A stretch of DNA of 64,000 nt from Drosophila persimilis (taxonomy: Eukaryota > Arthropoda > Insecta > Diptera > Drosophilidae). The stretch spans positions 5,890,001 through 5,954,000 of the forward strand of contig NW_020825294.1 in the NCBI RefSeq assembly GCF_003286085.1. Direction: 5' to 3'. Positions 35,401-48,645 of the stretch are shown piece by piece. The stretch's first letter is position 1; every line of letters starts with the position of its first letter. The notes beneath the pieces are model-generated. The model was given only the letters and a program-made list of their open reading frames with translations, ran no database searches and was not told the DNA's origin. The position numbers and the translations under genes were made by a program.

Positions 35401-38400
35401 TTAAAACCAAGAAACGATTGTCTGAAAAAGCCTAATGGCTCCTATATATCATCGATTTTTGCCATATTCTTGGTTGCTTTTACACTTTGTTCCAGGAGAT
35501 ATCCTTACCCAGTGGATTAGCTAAATTTATGGCTATAATCTTACTAAAATAGCTATTTTTAAAGCTCTTAAGATTCCCAGAGAACAGCGTCAAGTACAGC
35601 TCAAATTTGACCCTTATATTAGCTAGTACAAGCTGTTAAAATATAAATTTGTATGACTGTTAATCAACGTCCAAGGTTAAATGGTCTTTGAATGATCGCC
35701 CAAGCAGCAAGAGCATACAAAATTCGTTGCAGGCAGTCATTTTGTTCCACTCCACTCATAAAGTGACCAAAATTGGAGCCTATTTGGAGGCAGGTGCGAG
35801 TCTGTAGAGTGTGTAGTGCTTTGGGGTTGGGCAAGAGGCTGTTGCCTGCTGCTGCTGCCTCGTATTCAGTTTCACTTTCAGCTGGCTCTAGAACCGCAGT
35901 GCAACGCTGGCAAGGCAGACAAGGCAGACCATGCAGGCGGCCACTTCAGGTTGTTGATATTTTTTCGCAATTCTCATTGGAATCGGGGAACCGACACAGA
36001 GACATCAGGGAGCAGTAGAGAAACAAGTTTGTACCATTTGCTTTTGTCTTCTTAGTGGTAGGCACCAGGCAAACATTTGATTACCAGGCTAACGATACTA
36101 AACACTACACACACTGCCAGTGATGATGATGATGATGATGATGTGCCGGCTTTAACGCCTTAGAAGTTGCTTCCGCGACAGCCGGCCATTTGGTAGTTTG
36201 TGTACCTTTTGCCATTTTGCATATTTTTACATTGATTTTTTTGCAATCCACAAAGCCAGAGAGGGGATTTGTTGCTGCCCAAAGGGGAAGAAGAACCCAC
36301 GTTAATTAAGATCCCAAGCCGCACACTAATGAGCCAAACACTCAAAATACTTGGGCAACTTGTGCCACTGAGCAATTGAGTGTGTTTTTATGCGAATGCC
36401 AATGATGTTTGCTAGATTTTACTTCATTAAAGGTAAAGGTTTGCGGTATTTGGATGGATGGTTGGATTTTTGAAGCACAGATACTTTAAGAGGTTGTTTA
36501 ATGGAGATAAAACAATTAGAATCTAATGCTTTGAATGCACATTTTGAACAGATAATTAAGAATAAAGAACAATAGACAAAAAATTCAGTTAGAAATGACA
36601 TCAAAGCTAGCACGCCTAGGGGGAAACCTCCAATGGGTTTCAGATTCCCTGAGAGCCCTCTTTGAGAAGGGTTTGCTTTGATTCGACGGAAGAGCCATGG
36701 GCCCTTGTACTCAATCCCTGTAGCACGTAGACTAAAATCGTTCATATCAAAATTGTAATTATAGAACATCAAATCTTTGGAGGCTTTTACGAGAACGTTT
36801 TCGGGTCACTCTCCTTAAGAACGGGTAACTATTTGAGCCCAAGCTGGGGCATTCTGTGGGTACCTGGCAGCAGCTTCCTCCAGACTATATCCCGAGTTGT
36901 CTCCATGTGTCTATGGATTTTCATCTCTCTCTTCCATGGCCCCTATGCTAGTGGTATCGAAGGGGGATTTGTTGAACCATCGGTTTCTTGTGGAATACTC
37001 ACTGTTCCGAGGTGCCCCACAGGCAGTGTAGCGGTCTCTCCTTCGTTCAAGGGTGCCCACTTCCTCCGGACGATATTCTGGAATCATTTCAGCCCTATAC
37101 TGTCCTGCGTTGAGACCCCAGAACTACAGAACTTTCAGTCTTCTAGATTAACTTGAGAGCTTATACCGAACTTATGGAAATTTCGTATGCTCTTGGATCC
37201 AAAAGATCTCTAAATCTTGCTGTGGAAATCCAACCTTTAAAGTCTGATGGAAAATTTCCAATTATTTTAAATAAAATATAGAATTGAACCTTCAGAAAAA
37301 GCCACATTAATTATAAACCAAAGCTCAATAATTGATTGCTTTCATTTTCCAGCCCTTTCAAGGCCAAGTTTGAGATTAAAATTCCATTTCCCACTGACAG
37401 AGACCTTCCAAAAAAATTCCAAATCGATTCAAAGTCAGTGCATCGAAGTTCAAGCCGATTTGATTTGGTTTTCCGGCAGTCTTACAAAAGTTCAATGCGT
37501 TGGGGACCTTGACAATCAACAAGAGACACAGACAGACAGACAGACGGACACAAGAGAGACACAGACCAATAAACCCCAACATAATGCTGACGAGGCAGTT
37601 TTCATAGATCCCAGACCCAGACCCAGACAGAGACGCAAACGATTTGTAAGAAAACAAACCGAAAAACCAGCCCAAAAAATTCTCAAACAACAAAACGTGT
37701 CTGCAAAATTTACATTTATGTGAACAAAAAGCTGCCACAAAAAAAGTTTCCATGATCTGGCTGCCTCAAATCTTTCTCTCATTCTTTTTGCCATATGAAT
37801 TCGTTTTCGATTTGCATTTATGTATTTTTCGGTGTATCTTGCTATAAAGAAATCGTTGCTCTTATTATGTTGATTATCGTATTATGTATAAATTATAATT
37901 GTGCGCTTCCTGTCCGCTGAGTTGCATGTTAAATTATGTGACAAAATGTCTGTCAACGGGATGGCAGCAGCAGCAGCAGCAGCAGAGCAACAGGAAAATA
38001 ATGGGACGGCAGCTGAAACATACCAAAAGCCACTCATCATCATTGTTGTGTGCAACATGCCTTCCTTTTGATTAATTTTTTGTATAATTTATGATACGTT
38101 GTTTCTGGGGGGGGGGGGGGGGTAGGAAAACTTTGCTACTTGCAAGAAAGAGTGCTACTCGTAAGGTGGAGGAATTCGACGAAAAGATACCTAGTAATTG
38201 GAATGATGAATGAGTTCTGGAAAGATCTTCAGAGATGGGGGAGCTATAAGTGGGATGGAGGGGTATTTATTGGAAGGAAACTACTTTCTTTGGCTCTTAA
38301 AGATGGCTCCTTCAACGAGAGGAGATTATTTGGTTTATAAGAACACGCTAAACGACACCAAGTCTAGTGTAATCTTTTCAAGCTTAATTTTCGTAAGAAT

Positions 38401-41400
38401 GTTCCTATTTTTCATATTTGTAAGTCTCTATTTTGACTGTTATACTTATCCAAGTCCAATGATTCTTGGTATGTTGGTAGATGTTCGATCTAAACAGAAT
38501 TCTAAAAAATTTTAGCTTCATATCTCTAAGACTTATACCCCTTAAATTGGAAGGTTAGTTACTATCCAGCACATCTTATGAATAGTCTTCTGAATGCTGC
38601 CAAAAAGAACTATCCATAAATTACTATCATTATTCCGCATATAGGTATATACTTTATAGATCTGTTAGTGATAACTATAGATATAAATCAACCAAATATA
38701 AGTATACCCTATGTATTCAAAAACTGCTGGGTGTACGATAAAAAAGCACATTGTTGCGACACATTCATTGTTAATGTCAAAATAATTGGACACGCTTGCC
38801 AGGCTCGGACCCAGACCCCAGTCCACAGTCCCCAGATCCCCTCAGACCTGGGCCCCTGCCCAGGGCGCTGCCCAAAACCCCAGCCATGCCCCCTGCCCAA
38901 AGGCCAGGGGCCGCCCTAAGCGGATGAGGCGAATTTGCGGGCAACAAGTTCGCGTGTGGCATGAAAATTGATGGGACGCTTGCAACACAGAAAGTGCTAC
39001 TGTGCTGCCGCCACCAGCACAAAAAAAAAAACATGTTAAATATTAAGTTCGTTGCTTGAGTCTTTTGTTTCGTCTGTTTTCCTCTGTTTGCCGCATTTTT
39101 TGCTTTTTTATGGCCACAACTGGAGGCGTGATAGCCATAAATTTTGACAGCTTATTGACACTAAATTGACATAAAAAATGTTGCAAATTTTACATCAAAA
39201 TATATACGATCCCATATATGTTTCAATTAATTGTGGGACACCCGCCTCCCACAATGGTTTTTCTTTCTTTTGGCTTAGTTTTTTCTGTCGTTGTTGTGGC
39301 CTATTAACATGCACTCGTCAATTGGCCCGAACAAATGCTCGGAGGCTATTTACAATTTTACACTTTATTTGGGTTTCCTTTTCTGGTGCTTTGGGTTTTT
39401 TTATGTAAACTTTAAATGGGGTAAACATTTGGGCGCACGCGTGACTTGGTTATTCGGTTCGAGAGCATATAGGAAATGAAATGGAATGAAAGGAAAGGAA
39501 AACAAAAGACTTGGGCAATAACAAAAGGCATTTGAACATTTATAGAGCATTTTTTTTGTTGATTTATGGTTGCTTTTTTATACATATTTGACTGGGGAAA
39601 TTGCTTATAAATATTTAATTGGAATGTCTGATAGTAGAAGGAGATTAGAATGGGGAAAGAAGTCTATAAAGAATTTATTATATTAAGCGAAAACCTAATA
39701 TGGGCTGAGGAAGGAAGAGCAAAGAGGAAACATACAGTGACTAAAATATATATATTTGTGCATTAATCTAAGTACTTGGATGCCCCTAATGAGATATACC
39801 GCCAAGAGCATTTGTTGCAGCATATTTATTTTGGGGCTGAGGTACAATAGCCAATACTAGTACTATAGCCCTTATTGTAGACATATAACTACCTCAATTG
39901 ACACTAATAAATGTTCTACAAGTTTGGCATCTATTCATTAAAGTAGTTGTTCAGGGGAGCTGCCTGCAAAGAGTGTTGAAAACCACGATCCTCGCTTTGT
40001 ATTGGAGTTCTTTAAAAGTAGAAAATGTTAGGGCTTCCTACTCTCTAATAGAATTCCTTAAAAACCATCAGAAGTACCGCTTTCTTTCATATAAAATTTG
40101 TGCTTGATTATTTCACAGAATAAACTAATTTTGGAACCATACGAACAATCAATCATCAATCAATCGATTAGATCTGAAGGAAAATAACATTTTACTGAGA
40201 AATGAACAAAACTTTTTATCATTCTTTGCTAATCATTCTTTCGTAGTCTGATTATAGTATTTAATTGCAATAATTTCTGTCTTAGGGCTTTCATTTAACC
40301 AAAAGGTTGTACAGGGCTTAAATGTCGCGCGTCATGCGTTAGCGCCCCTCGGTTGCTTTGCGAAACAGGCTTAAAACTTATGCAAATTTTTCTATTATAT
40401 ATGAAAAAACAACTGCCTTAGGAAACATAGCTCTAGAGAGAGGTTTCTGTTGTATTCTTTTGTATTGAAAATTATTGTATAAATAATGAACCATCTGGCA
40501 TTCGATTCATTAAAACCCTTCCTTAACACTTACTTCCAGTAATTATAGCCTTAACCTAATTAAAATCCACTTCCCTTTTACTTATTGCAGGACCTGTACT
40601 ACATTGTCTTTGGCTATCCCGAAAAGGAGCTGAAGACAGACATTGCCCTGATCACCGGTGGTGGCAATGGCCTGGGTCGCCTGCTGGCCGAGAGGCTCGG
40701 AAAGATGGGCACCAAAGTCATTATCTGGGACATCAATAAGAAGGGTAAGTCTCCGGCCCCACACTTGTAGCAATAATAATTTGATAATAATATCATTTGC
40801 AGGCATTGCGGAAACCGTTGAGATCGTCGAAGAGGCGGGCGGCTACTGCAAGGGCTATGTGGTCGATATATCGAAGAAGGAAGAGGTCTATAAGGCGGCC
40901 GATGTCATCAGAGAAGAAGTCGGTGATGTAAGTATTACAAAAGACAGAAAGAAAGGGAGAGAGAGGAACGGATCGGAACGGAACGGAATGGAGGATCCGT
41001 GCCGCAATTGAAGCATAAAAGTCGAGTAATTACTGTTTACAGTCGAGCGCCTAATGTGGCATCAGACTGGTCCCCATATAATTGTTTGTTGAGGGGCGTT
41101 TAATGGCCTGTCTTCTTGGCCAGAACACAGAACGCAGAGCGGAGAACCCTTCTCCTCCTCAAAAAACAAAACACATGTAAGACGGTGCCGCTGCCACACC
41201 CCGTTGCAACACATTTATGCATATTCATGTCATAAATTTAAACCGAAGTCGGAGGGGGGCAAAAAAAAAAGGGGCAAAAATGTATATGCATGAGCGCATC
41301 GTCATCGTAGCGGCAACCTTGAGAAATTGTTGCACATTACACAAACTTAAAAAAAAAGCAAAAACTAGAAAGAAAGGCTTATTGCCAGAGTCGAGGCTTG

Positions 41401-44400
41401 AGATACTCTGGCGGAATGATTTTGTGGAAAATGTGCCGGAATTTTGTTTAGGGAAAAGGCTTTTCTAATTCATTAATGTCTTGAGAATGGAGAAACAAAA
41501 GTGTTATATCTCCAAAATAGCGTCTTATGAATCTATGTAAAATTTTTCCTCCTAAAATATGTCCTACGACCGATCATTCCTATGATTCCTAGGTGATTTG
41601 TGCATGAAAACATAAAATATTACTCGGAATAAATGTTTTTTGTCTAAGATTAAAAATAAACATAATATGGTGCTCCTAAATATTTTTTTATCAACGATTT
41701 TTCTATGAAAAAATTCTTCTATATTGCCTTCGATGTACTGGTACATACTCTGTAAAATCTAAGACTAATTTCCACACTATTTATTTGGTATTTGGCAAAT
41801 ATCCATAAGGAATAACATGGCCTATCTTCATGGCATGGCAACCTTTGGGTTAAACTAAAGCTACCCCCTTTGTATAGAGTGTACGAACACCAAAGAGAAG
41901 GTACGAAACGCTCAAAAGAAGTAGCCAGGTCCGGTCCCGGTCCCGGTGCCGGTCCTCTGCAAACTGGTTGCCACCAGCTCTCCAACGTATTCGCATTCGC
42001 ATTCGATCTGCTCATTTATCACAATCTGGGGCAGTCTCAAGCCCATGCCCATCCGAAGCCCAGTGCCCAGTGCCCAGGCCTGCCACAATGTGGCTGCTAC
42101 TGCATCGGAGACTGCTACTTTTGCCACTTTGCTGCATTCAAATTAATTGCAGGCGGCACGAGTAGCAACATTTTTGCTGCTGCTAATTGCAACTCCTCCT
42201 CTGCCACTCTGCCACTCCGCAAAAATATTACTGCCACAAAATGTGACGGCGAACCTTTGTTCCGCTAAGCTCTTGTGACTTTTAACATTTTTATTCAGAA
42301 GTCAGACATATTTCTCGTTGTCTTTTGTTTGCTAATTATTTTGGTTTTATTTGCTTTATTTATTTGTTGTTTCAATTAGAACCTGTACGAGTTTATGGGG
42401 AGTGCGGGTATTTGATGTACCAATACTCATATCCGAGAAGCTTTGCTAATGAGGTTTTGCTACAGTCAAGTCAAGGCTGAAGCAATCCGTTAATTAGAAA
42501 AGAAGGAATTTATTCAATGAACAAATAATGTTAAAGGGCATAAAGAATATCTTTGATCTTGGTTGACTTGCGGCTTGGAATTTATTGGAATTTTCAAGTA
42601 AATTTTGAAGGTTATAGAAGCTTAGATTTGTATCTTCAAATGAATTTCAATTATTGGTACGATCTTAACTTTAATTTTAAAATTTGCTAATAATGAAAAT
42701 TTCATATATTTAGATCGGTTTTCCGCTTTATAAACAAGAATATCCAATATTAAAAAAGATAGGCAATAAGGACACAGAACTACCATTACCGACATTTTTT
42801 TTGTGCTTTTGTAACCCCTTTTTACGAGTACGAATATCACTATAATAGAGGTAGCGGTGGAAAGAAAGCGAGAGAGAAATATAGAGGGTGAGCTGCTAAG
42901 CTACTCTGTGAAAGATTGCCATGGGAAAGTTTTTTCTTCATTCTGACTTTAAAAATCCGATAAAATTCAAATTCTACAATCTGGTAAATGATATATTTAT
43001 GTAGAATTCTGTTCTTTCGGTTTTCTCGTATCTTTAAAATTATAGAAAATTCCATATACATATATAAAAGTATCCGTGATGTGACTACAGTCTCCAATGA
43101 TGTATCTATATAATTTACTAAACTAAAGCATTTAGAACATAGAAATGATCTAGAAGACACGCAGTCATTATTAAATAAGATTGTCCCCTAAATACTAGTA
43201 CTTTACTCTTCCAGCATTTAGAAAAATGCAAAAAACAATATTTTTTTTTATTTTCTACACTTTATATTCGTTGTATAATTGCTCCAAAATCGTTTGTACA
43301 ACCATTTAATGGCATAACAACCAGCATTTAAGAGATTTTTCATGCATGGCCAGTGTCCGATTTCCAAATAAATGTTTACCGAACTGACACAAGTTCAAAG
43401 TAGCAAAACCCCCAAATAAACGCCAAAAAAATGTTGAAAAATGATTAAAATTATATAAAAAATTCAAGCATAAAAATGCCAACAAACCACTAGAACGAAA
43501 AGAAAATTAAACAAAGAGTTATATAATGACAGCCCCAAAAAGCGTTGAACCTGAAAGTCACAAAAAAAAGAAGAAAAAGAAGATGGAAACAAACAGTAGC
43601 AGAAAGAGCAGCAAAAAAAAAAGCAAAACAAGTGGAAAAGAAGTGAAGGATAGATGGGAAATCCGAAGCTTATGATACACTTGGAAGATAATAATCAAGG
43701 ATTATTAAAAAGTAAATACTAAAAAATACTACAAATAAAATATAAATCTATCTATATTGTTAAGAAATGTTTTGGGTTGTGGTCGAGCGAACCGAAAGTG
43801 AAGGAGGATTACCGGAGTATAAAATAAAATACAGTGCGGCGAAAGGTTGGGAAGCCCCTTAGGGATTAGTGGATCTGGAAAGTCATCTTGATGACAGAAT
43901 TCCGATTGCAAAAATGTTCACGATTTTACTTAAAAATATATGAACATATACAAAGATACAAGGATAGTAAGACTGGAGTTTGAAAGCGTAATAGATATCT
44001 CCACAAAGACATGGGTTCCCTTCCCTACTTTCCAGGATATAGTAGAACGATTTCGATGTAATTTAATGGATTTCTGTTTGGTGGAAAGGCGAAGAATGTT
44101 ACGCGCGGATCCCATGCACAAACGCAGACCGAGGGGTGCTGCCGCATGACGCGCATCTCCTTTTTACATTAAAAACATTAGAATCTGTAGTTTCAATCGT
44201 TTTATTGCTTTATCATTAGAAAAAAGGAGATTTTTCCAACCAAAAACATAATTTCCCGTGACAGAACAATCCTTTAGTGATCTGATCTTAGTGGCTCTCC
44301 AAAATGAGGTTCTATTTAATGTTACTTAAGAACAACAACATATATAACCTGTATGCAGATTCCGAATTGGTATTACAAGCATATAACCCTTGGAAAGTGT

Positions 44401-47400
44401 ATCAAATACACAGCATTCAGGCTAGGCTGTCATGCGTTATACAGATGACGCGTAGCTTTTGTTGGCGTTTTTTTTTTGTTTTCAAACTTTTATTGTTGTT
44501 TTTTTTTCTGTAGAGTTTTGGTGTTGTTTTTTTTTTAGTTTTACTACGAGCAATGCTTGGATCTGTCTGAAATATTACATTTCATATTTTTTAATGACCT
44601 GGCGATGTTGTTGGACTTTTTGTTGCCTTAATTATGCGAGTTGTTGTTGTTTCTGTGGCTGTTTGTATCTTAATGCACGCCTCGTTAAATGTTTTTGCCC
44701 GGTTACAGCAAGAAGATTTGAAATCGCTCATACGCAATGTATGACCCACGGCCCGGCACGGCACGGCCCTGCCCCACACTCGTATTTGCACTTGAACCCG
44801 CCCTCAAAATCGGATCATTATGGTTGTGCACTGCACTTGTTGTTAACTTATTTAACCAGCGGCAAAAACAGCAATCATATGCTACTCTACTACTCTACGA
44901 TTACGATTACGAGCAGATGGTTAACTACTTAGGGAGCGAGGCGGCGCGACCGGACGGAAACGGGGACGGATGTCGGCCAGACAGAGGCTGGCATTAAAGT
45001 CTGTTTTCTTTCAAGCATTTTACATTATTCGCAACTGGACCTTGACATGGCTCAACTTTTGTTGAATGATTTCACTTGCTTAAATTACATTTTAATTAGC
45101 ATTTTATTCGAAACTAAATTTGGTAATTGGCAAATATCGCAAATGTGCAAGAGAAACTTCAAAGCTAGCCAAGAATTTAATTTAATTTACTTAAAACAAA
45201 AGATTCTTCGCTTCTAGAAGATAGAATTTATAGCCAAAAACTCCCCATTTCTTGTGCAAGATTTTCCTAAATTTATTTATATATTTGTTAAGACTTCTCT
45301 CAATGCATACTTCATTCAGTCTTAGAACCGAAAATATCCAATTATAATTGGCTTATACTGTAATTATAGAAGCTTGATGTTCTGCTTTTGATTGAACCTT
45401 CAAAACGTTGCATGTTTTTGGTTGTCATCGAACTTCAACGATTTGAAGGCCATTTGGTGGTTTTTTCAGCGGTTCTAAAATCTTCTTAGGCTTTGAAGCG
45501 TGTACAAAAAAATATCAATGAATGTGCCGACTTAAGTGGTTTTAAGGCTTTAATTTTTCCATAAGAAATAATAAAGAAAATTCATGTTTATTTTAGTGTT
45601 TTAAGTTTTTTATGAAATATAAATAATTTTTGTGATTTTACACATGGAATTCCTCTATTTCTCTCATTTCTCAACATAAAGTTTCCAAAATTTATTCCCA
45701 AAGATTCATTGATTATAGAACTGGGTTCTTGATGCTCGTTTAATAGGTAGCTGAAGCCAGATAGCCAGAAATTAAAGCACATATTCAGGAATTTAAAAAA
45801 AGATTGACTGTTAAGAAACTGTATTAAAATTCAATAATAAATCAAGAAATAATGAATGATATCGGTTAGAAATTCTATGCCATTTTCCTTAGCTGTTTTT
45901 TAGTCAAGTTTTTACTCAAAAACTCGTATTAGTTTCTTAGGTTGTAGATCTCTAAAAGTATTTCCTAACCAACCTCAAACTCGGACAATAAATAATGTAA
46001 CTAATGTCCATTCGAAGCCCCCAAATCTAAGACCCGTCAAGGCCACCAAGATACATGCATACGTATGTCTAGATAGCCAAACAAGTTGAGAATATTTACT
46101 CGTTTTTCGGCACAGACAAATATTGCGAAATATGCAAAATTGTAGGCTAAAGTTTTTCCATTAATTAAATGTTTTTCCATTAGTTAAAACTCACACATGT
46201 TTGGCTTGTTTCGTGTTGTATCTTTCAGATTACTTTGCTGATCAACAATGCGGGCGTTGTCTCTGGCCTGCATCTACTGGATACACCTGATCATCTGATT
46301 GAGCGCTCGTTCAATGTGAATGTTATGGCACACTTTTGGGTGAGTTGAACAAACAGCCGGACAGGTTGAAGAATGTGAGACCATGATACATGATGCATGA
46401 TACATGATATTGAAATTCCTATAGACGACAAAAGCGTTTCTGCCCAAAATGATTGAGAATGATCGAGGACACATTGCCACAATTGCCTCGCTGGCCGGCC
46501 ATGTGGGCATTAGCAAATTGGTCGATTACTGTGCCAGTAAATTTGCTGCGGTAAGTGTTTCGCAAATCTCTCCTGCCCTCCCCATGCGCCATGCCACTGT
46601 CTTGACGGTCTCGACGGTCTCGATAATTACAGGTTGGCTTCGATGAAGCACTGCGGCTGGAGCTGGAAGTCCTTGGCCATACGAACATACGAACCACCTG
46701 CATTTGTCCGTTCTTCATTCAGGCGACTGGCATGTTCGACGATGTGAATGCCAGGTGAGTGCCATGCTTAATCTCTCTCTCTCTCTCTCTTTCTGTGGAG
46801 GGACTGGCTCTCTGGAACTCTGACACTGACATTTTGACTTGCTAAATGATTACAGATGGGTCCCCACTTTGAATCCCAACGATGTGGCCGATCGTGTCAT
46901 TTCTGCCATCAGGAAGAACGAGAAGCTTGCCGTAATACCTGGCTTCCTGAAGGCCCTGCTCTCACTCAAATGGTGAGTAAACAAATGGGTTCTCCATTTA
47001 AATTAAACACAATCATTTCGCCCCCCTTCCTCCACGTAATTAGGCGCCATAATGCTTGTAAGGGGTCTTGTTCTGCCCTAATGGGTGCTCATCAAAGTGA
47101 AATACTTGACTTGAATATATTCATTTGAATTTAATTTTGGGTTTGTGGTGTACGAGCGCATTTTACAGTGGGGAAATTCATGTGGGGATCTGTATGTTAT
47201 GGATGGAATGCAGGTGTTGTCTCTGTCATTGGTTTCATTTTCTTTAAGGGATTTTCTAATAGAAGTTAAGGAAGTCTAAAGAGGGCCAATTCTTATATGA
47301 AAGATATGTTCGAGAAGGACCAGAGATACTCTTGTTCATGTTTTGGTACTTCTAAGGAACTTTCTTGATGTATTTTCTGCAGTTTATAGTTTTAATTTAA

Positions 47401-48645
47401 TTTAGAAACCTATCTTAGGTTTTTATTTTATAGACTTGCCATTTGGTGACCCCGATTCTACATAAAAAGACTTATTTGCTTGCATACATAGCGTCACCAA
47501 AGATTAATAAATCATTGGGCTTCTTTATGCTTTCACTTATTTAAAAGTATAATTATATTACTTTTCTGAATTTTAAGAAGTGGTGACCCCGTTTCATTCC
47601 TGCTTAGAGTCATATTTAAGCGGCATTCTTACAAATCTTTCAAAGTAAAATAAATCACTGTTTATACGTTGATTTTATAGATGGTTTTTGTGTCCATAAA
47701 GCCAGAGTTCTTCTCTTTTTGCTTTTGGTGACCCCATTTAATTGATCAGGAAAGTACTTGCTAAAAGCATTACCATTAATTATTCAAATACATCTAGGAC
47801 TTCCCAGTTCTTGGGTATTTACAAAACCAAACATCTTCCCCTTAATAAAGTCTGAAACCAAATTTGATACCTCATTATATAAAAGGTCACCAAGTCAAGA
47901 AACTTCCTCGGGTTGACCTACTTTCTTATCCCAGTTAGAGTCTTGAATCTACAAGTTTCCTTTTTATTTGTGTTATCTCACGGCTAGCCATAAGTCATGT
48001 TTCCCCAAATAGCTTCCACTTTGGACTTTAAACAGAAAGTTTTTGTCTTTGTTTATCCCCCATTAAAAAGTAAGGATTCCAATTCCAAATTCAAAGCATG
48101 TCCGTGTCCTACCCCTCCTGTGAAAAATATGATAGAAATCCCAACCTATTTAGTAACTGCTCACTCATCTACCCACCCTTCAAGGGGCACCCCACACCCA
48201 TGCCGCTGGACTTTGCGCCTGCACCCCACCCCCCAAACGTAACAACGTAACATTACCATGCCTAATGGTCTCGCTTTAATGTGTTTCTCTTTAATAATGC
48301 ATATTATTTACCTTTACCTGAACTCTCTTTCATTCTCTGTGTGTGTTTGTGTTCGTTCATTTTTGCAGGACCTTCCCCTGGGGCTGTGTGGGTGGTTTGC
48401 TGCGACGCCTAGTGCCCGATGCCTCGCCCCAAGGTCTGCCCAGCTCCATTGGTGCCACCGCCACCGCCACTTCTGCCTCTGCCTCTGCCTCGCCAGTGAA
48501 CGCCAAGTCAAAGTCTAGTATTGCCACAACCACCGCCGCGGATATGGCCGCCCTGGATGCGGAGCTGAGCAGCGTTACCCTGCCGGCGAAGCCACCCTCG
48601 ATGCTGATCCAGCGTACACCTTCGCTGGGGGAGCGAGTCCTCTAA
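29481..48645 (+). CDS. Short-chain dehydrogenase/reductase, SDR16C (retinol dehydrogenase-like)
   Basis: Eight exons: 29481-29726, 40591-40744, 40803-40927, 46229-46339, 46425-46550, 46633-46754, 46856-46972, 48369-48645; 425 residues, all phases agree. The N-terminus is an Asn/Gly-rich low-complexity tract (about 10-47) followed by a membrane anchor around 66-90. The cofactor motif TGGGNGLG is at 104-111; an aspartate at the end of strand 2 (D129, IIWDINKKG) favours NAD over NADP. NNAG is at 181-184. Catalytic residues are S234 (ATIASLAG) and Y247/K251 (YCASK). The C-terminus is a Thr/Ala/Ser-rich tail. SDR16C enzymes (RDH10, RDHE2) oxidise retinol-like or other lipid alcohols at ER or lipid-droplet membranes; the fly substrate is unknown. 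Intron 1 is 10.9 kb and intron 3 is 5.3 kb, both with repeats. Confidence 0.92.
32440..32490 (+). repeat. Dispersed ~50 bp repeat, copy 1
   Basis: GCGGATCCCAT, then ACCGAGGTGCGCT and TCCGCATGAC. The same ordered blocks recur at 44103-44152, and the second half recurs inverted at 40324-40366. All three copies lie in introns of the SDR gene. The family is not recognised. Confidence 0.5.
33194..33215. repeat. (TG)n microsatellite
   Basis: Eleven perfect TG units in the first intron of the SDR gene. Confidence 0.9.
36121..36143. repeat. (TGA)n microsatellite
   Basis: Seven to eight TGA units in the first intron of the SDR gene. Confidence 0.9.
37964..37986. repeat. (CAG)n microsatellite
   Basis: Seven or more CAG units in intron 1 of the SDR gene; no open frame suggests a coding use. 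Confidence 0.9.
38107..38122. repeat. Poly(G) tract, 16 bases
   Basis: An uninterrupted run of sixteen G, rare in fly DNA. Its exact length may be unreliable because homopolymers are prone to sequencing error. Confidence 0.8.
40324..40366 (-). repeat. Dispersed ~50 bp repeat, copy 2 (inverted)
   Basis: Read on the minus strand: CGCAAAGCAACCGAGGGGCG, then CTAACGCATGACGCGC. It matches copy 3 (44103-44152) at most positions of the ACCGAGGGG..CGCATGACGCGC core. It lies 225 bases before exon 2 of the SDR gene. Confidence 0.5.
43625..43690 (+). mobile_element. DINE-1-like 5' end fragment
   Basis: AAAACAAGTGGAAAAG followed by TCCGAAGCTTATGATACACT matches the start of the element at 28617 in order and spacing. 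The rest is too diverged to trace. Confidence 0.35.
44103..44152 (+). repeat. Dispersed ~50 bp repeat, copy 3
   Basis: Contains GCGGATCCCAT, then ACCGAGGGGTGCTGCCGCAT and GACGCGC. It shares its first block with copy 1 and its second with copies 1 and 2. Confidence 0.5.
46772..46792. repeat. (CT)n tract in a short SDR intron
   Basis: A pyrimidine run in the 101 bp intron between coding exons 6 and 7 of the SDR gene. It lies some 60 bases before the acceptor. Confidence 0.85.
47440..47895. repeat. Diverged tandem repeat with TTGGTGACCCC core
   Basis: TGGTGACCCC occurs at 47445, 47581 and 47726, spaced 136 and 145 bases. TTGGTGAC also occurs inverted at 47493-47500 and 47886-47893. Segments after the first two cores share an AATAAATCA block. 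It lies in the last intron of the SDR gene. Confidence 0.45.

Larger units (their letters stand above)
29727..40590 (+). other. 10.9 kb first intron of the SDR gene
   Basis: No nested gene recognised. It holds the first copy of a ~50 bp dispersed repeat (32440-32490), simple repeats at 33194, 36121, 37964 and 38107, a four-fold ACTCGAAAC repeat near 34547-34585, and a coding-like relic at 36600-37160. Large first introns of this kind commonly hold enhancers. Confidence 0.5.
40928..46228 (+). other. 5.3 kb third intron of the SDR gene
   Basis: No gene seen. It contains one half of a 19 bp exact repeat (42892-42910, partner at 31065-31083), a DINE-1-like 5' end near 43625-43690, dispersed-repeat copy 3 and T-rich tracts at 44460-44540. 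Confidence 0.5.

Noticed and set aside
36833..37156. 107-codon plus-strand frame
   Set aside because: No homology recognised; the protein-like signal is better on the other strand and that one is broken, so it is reported only as a relic.
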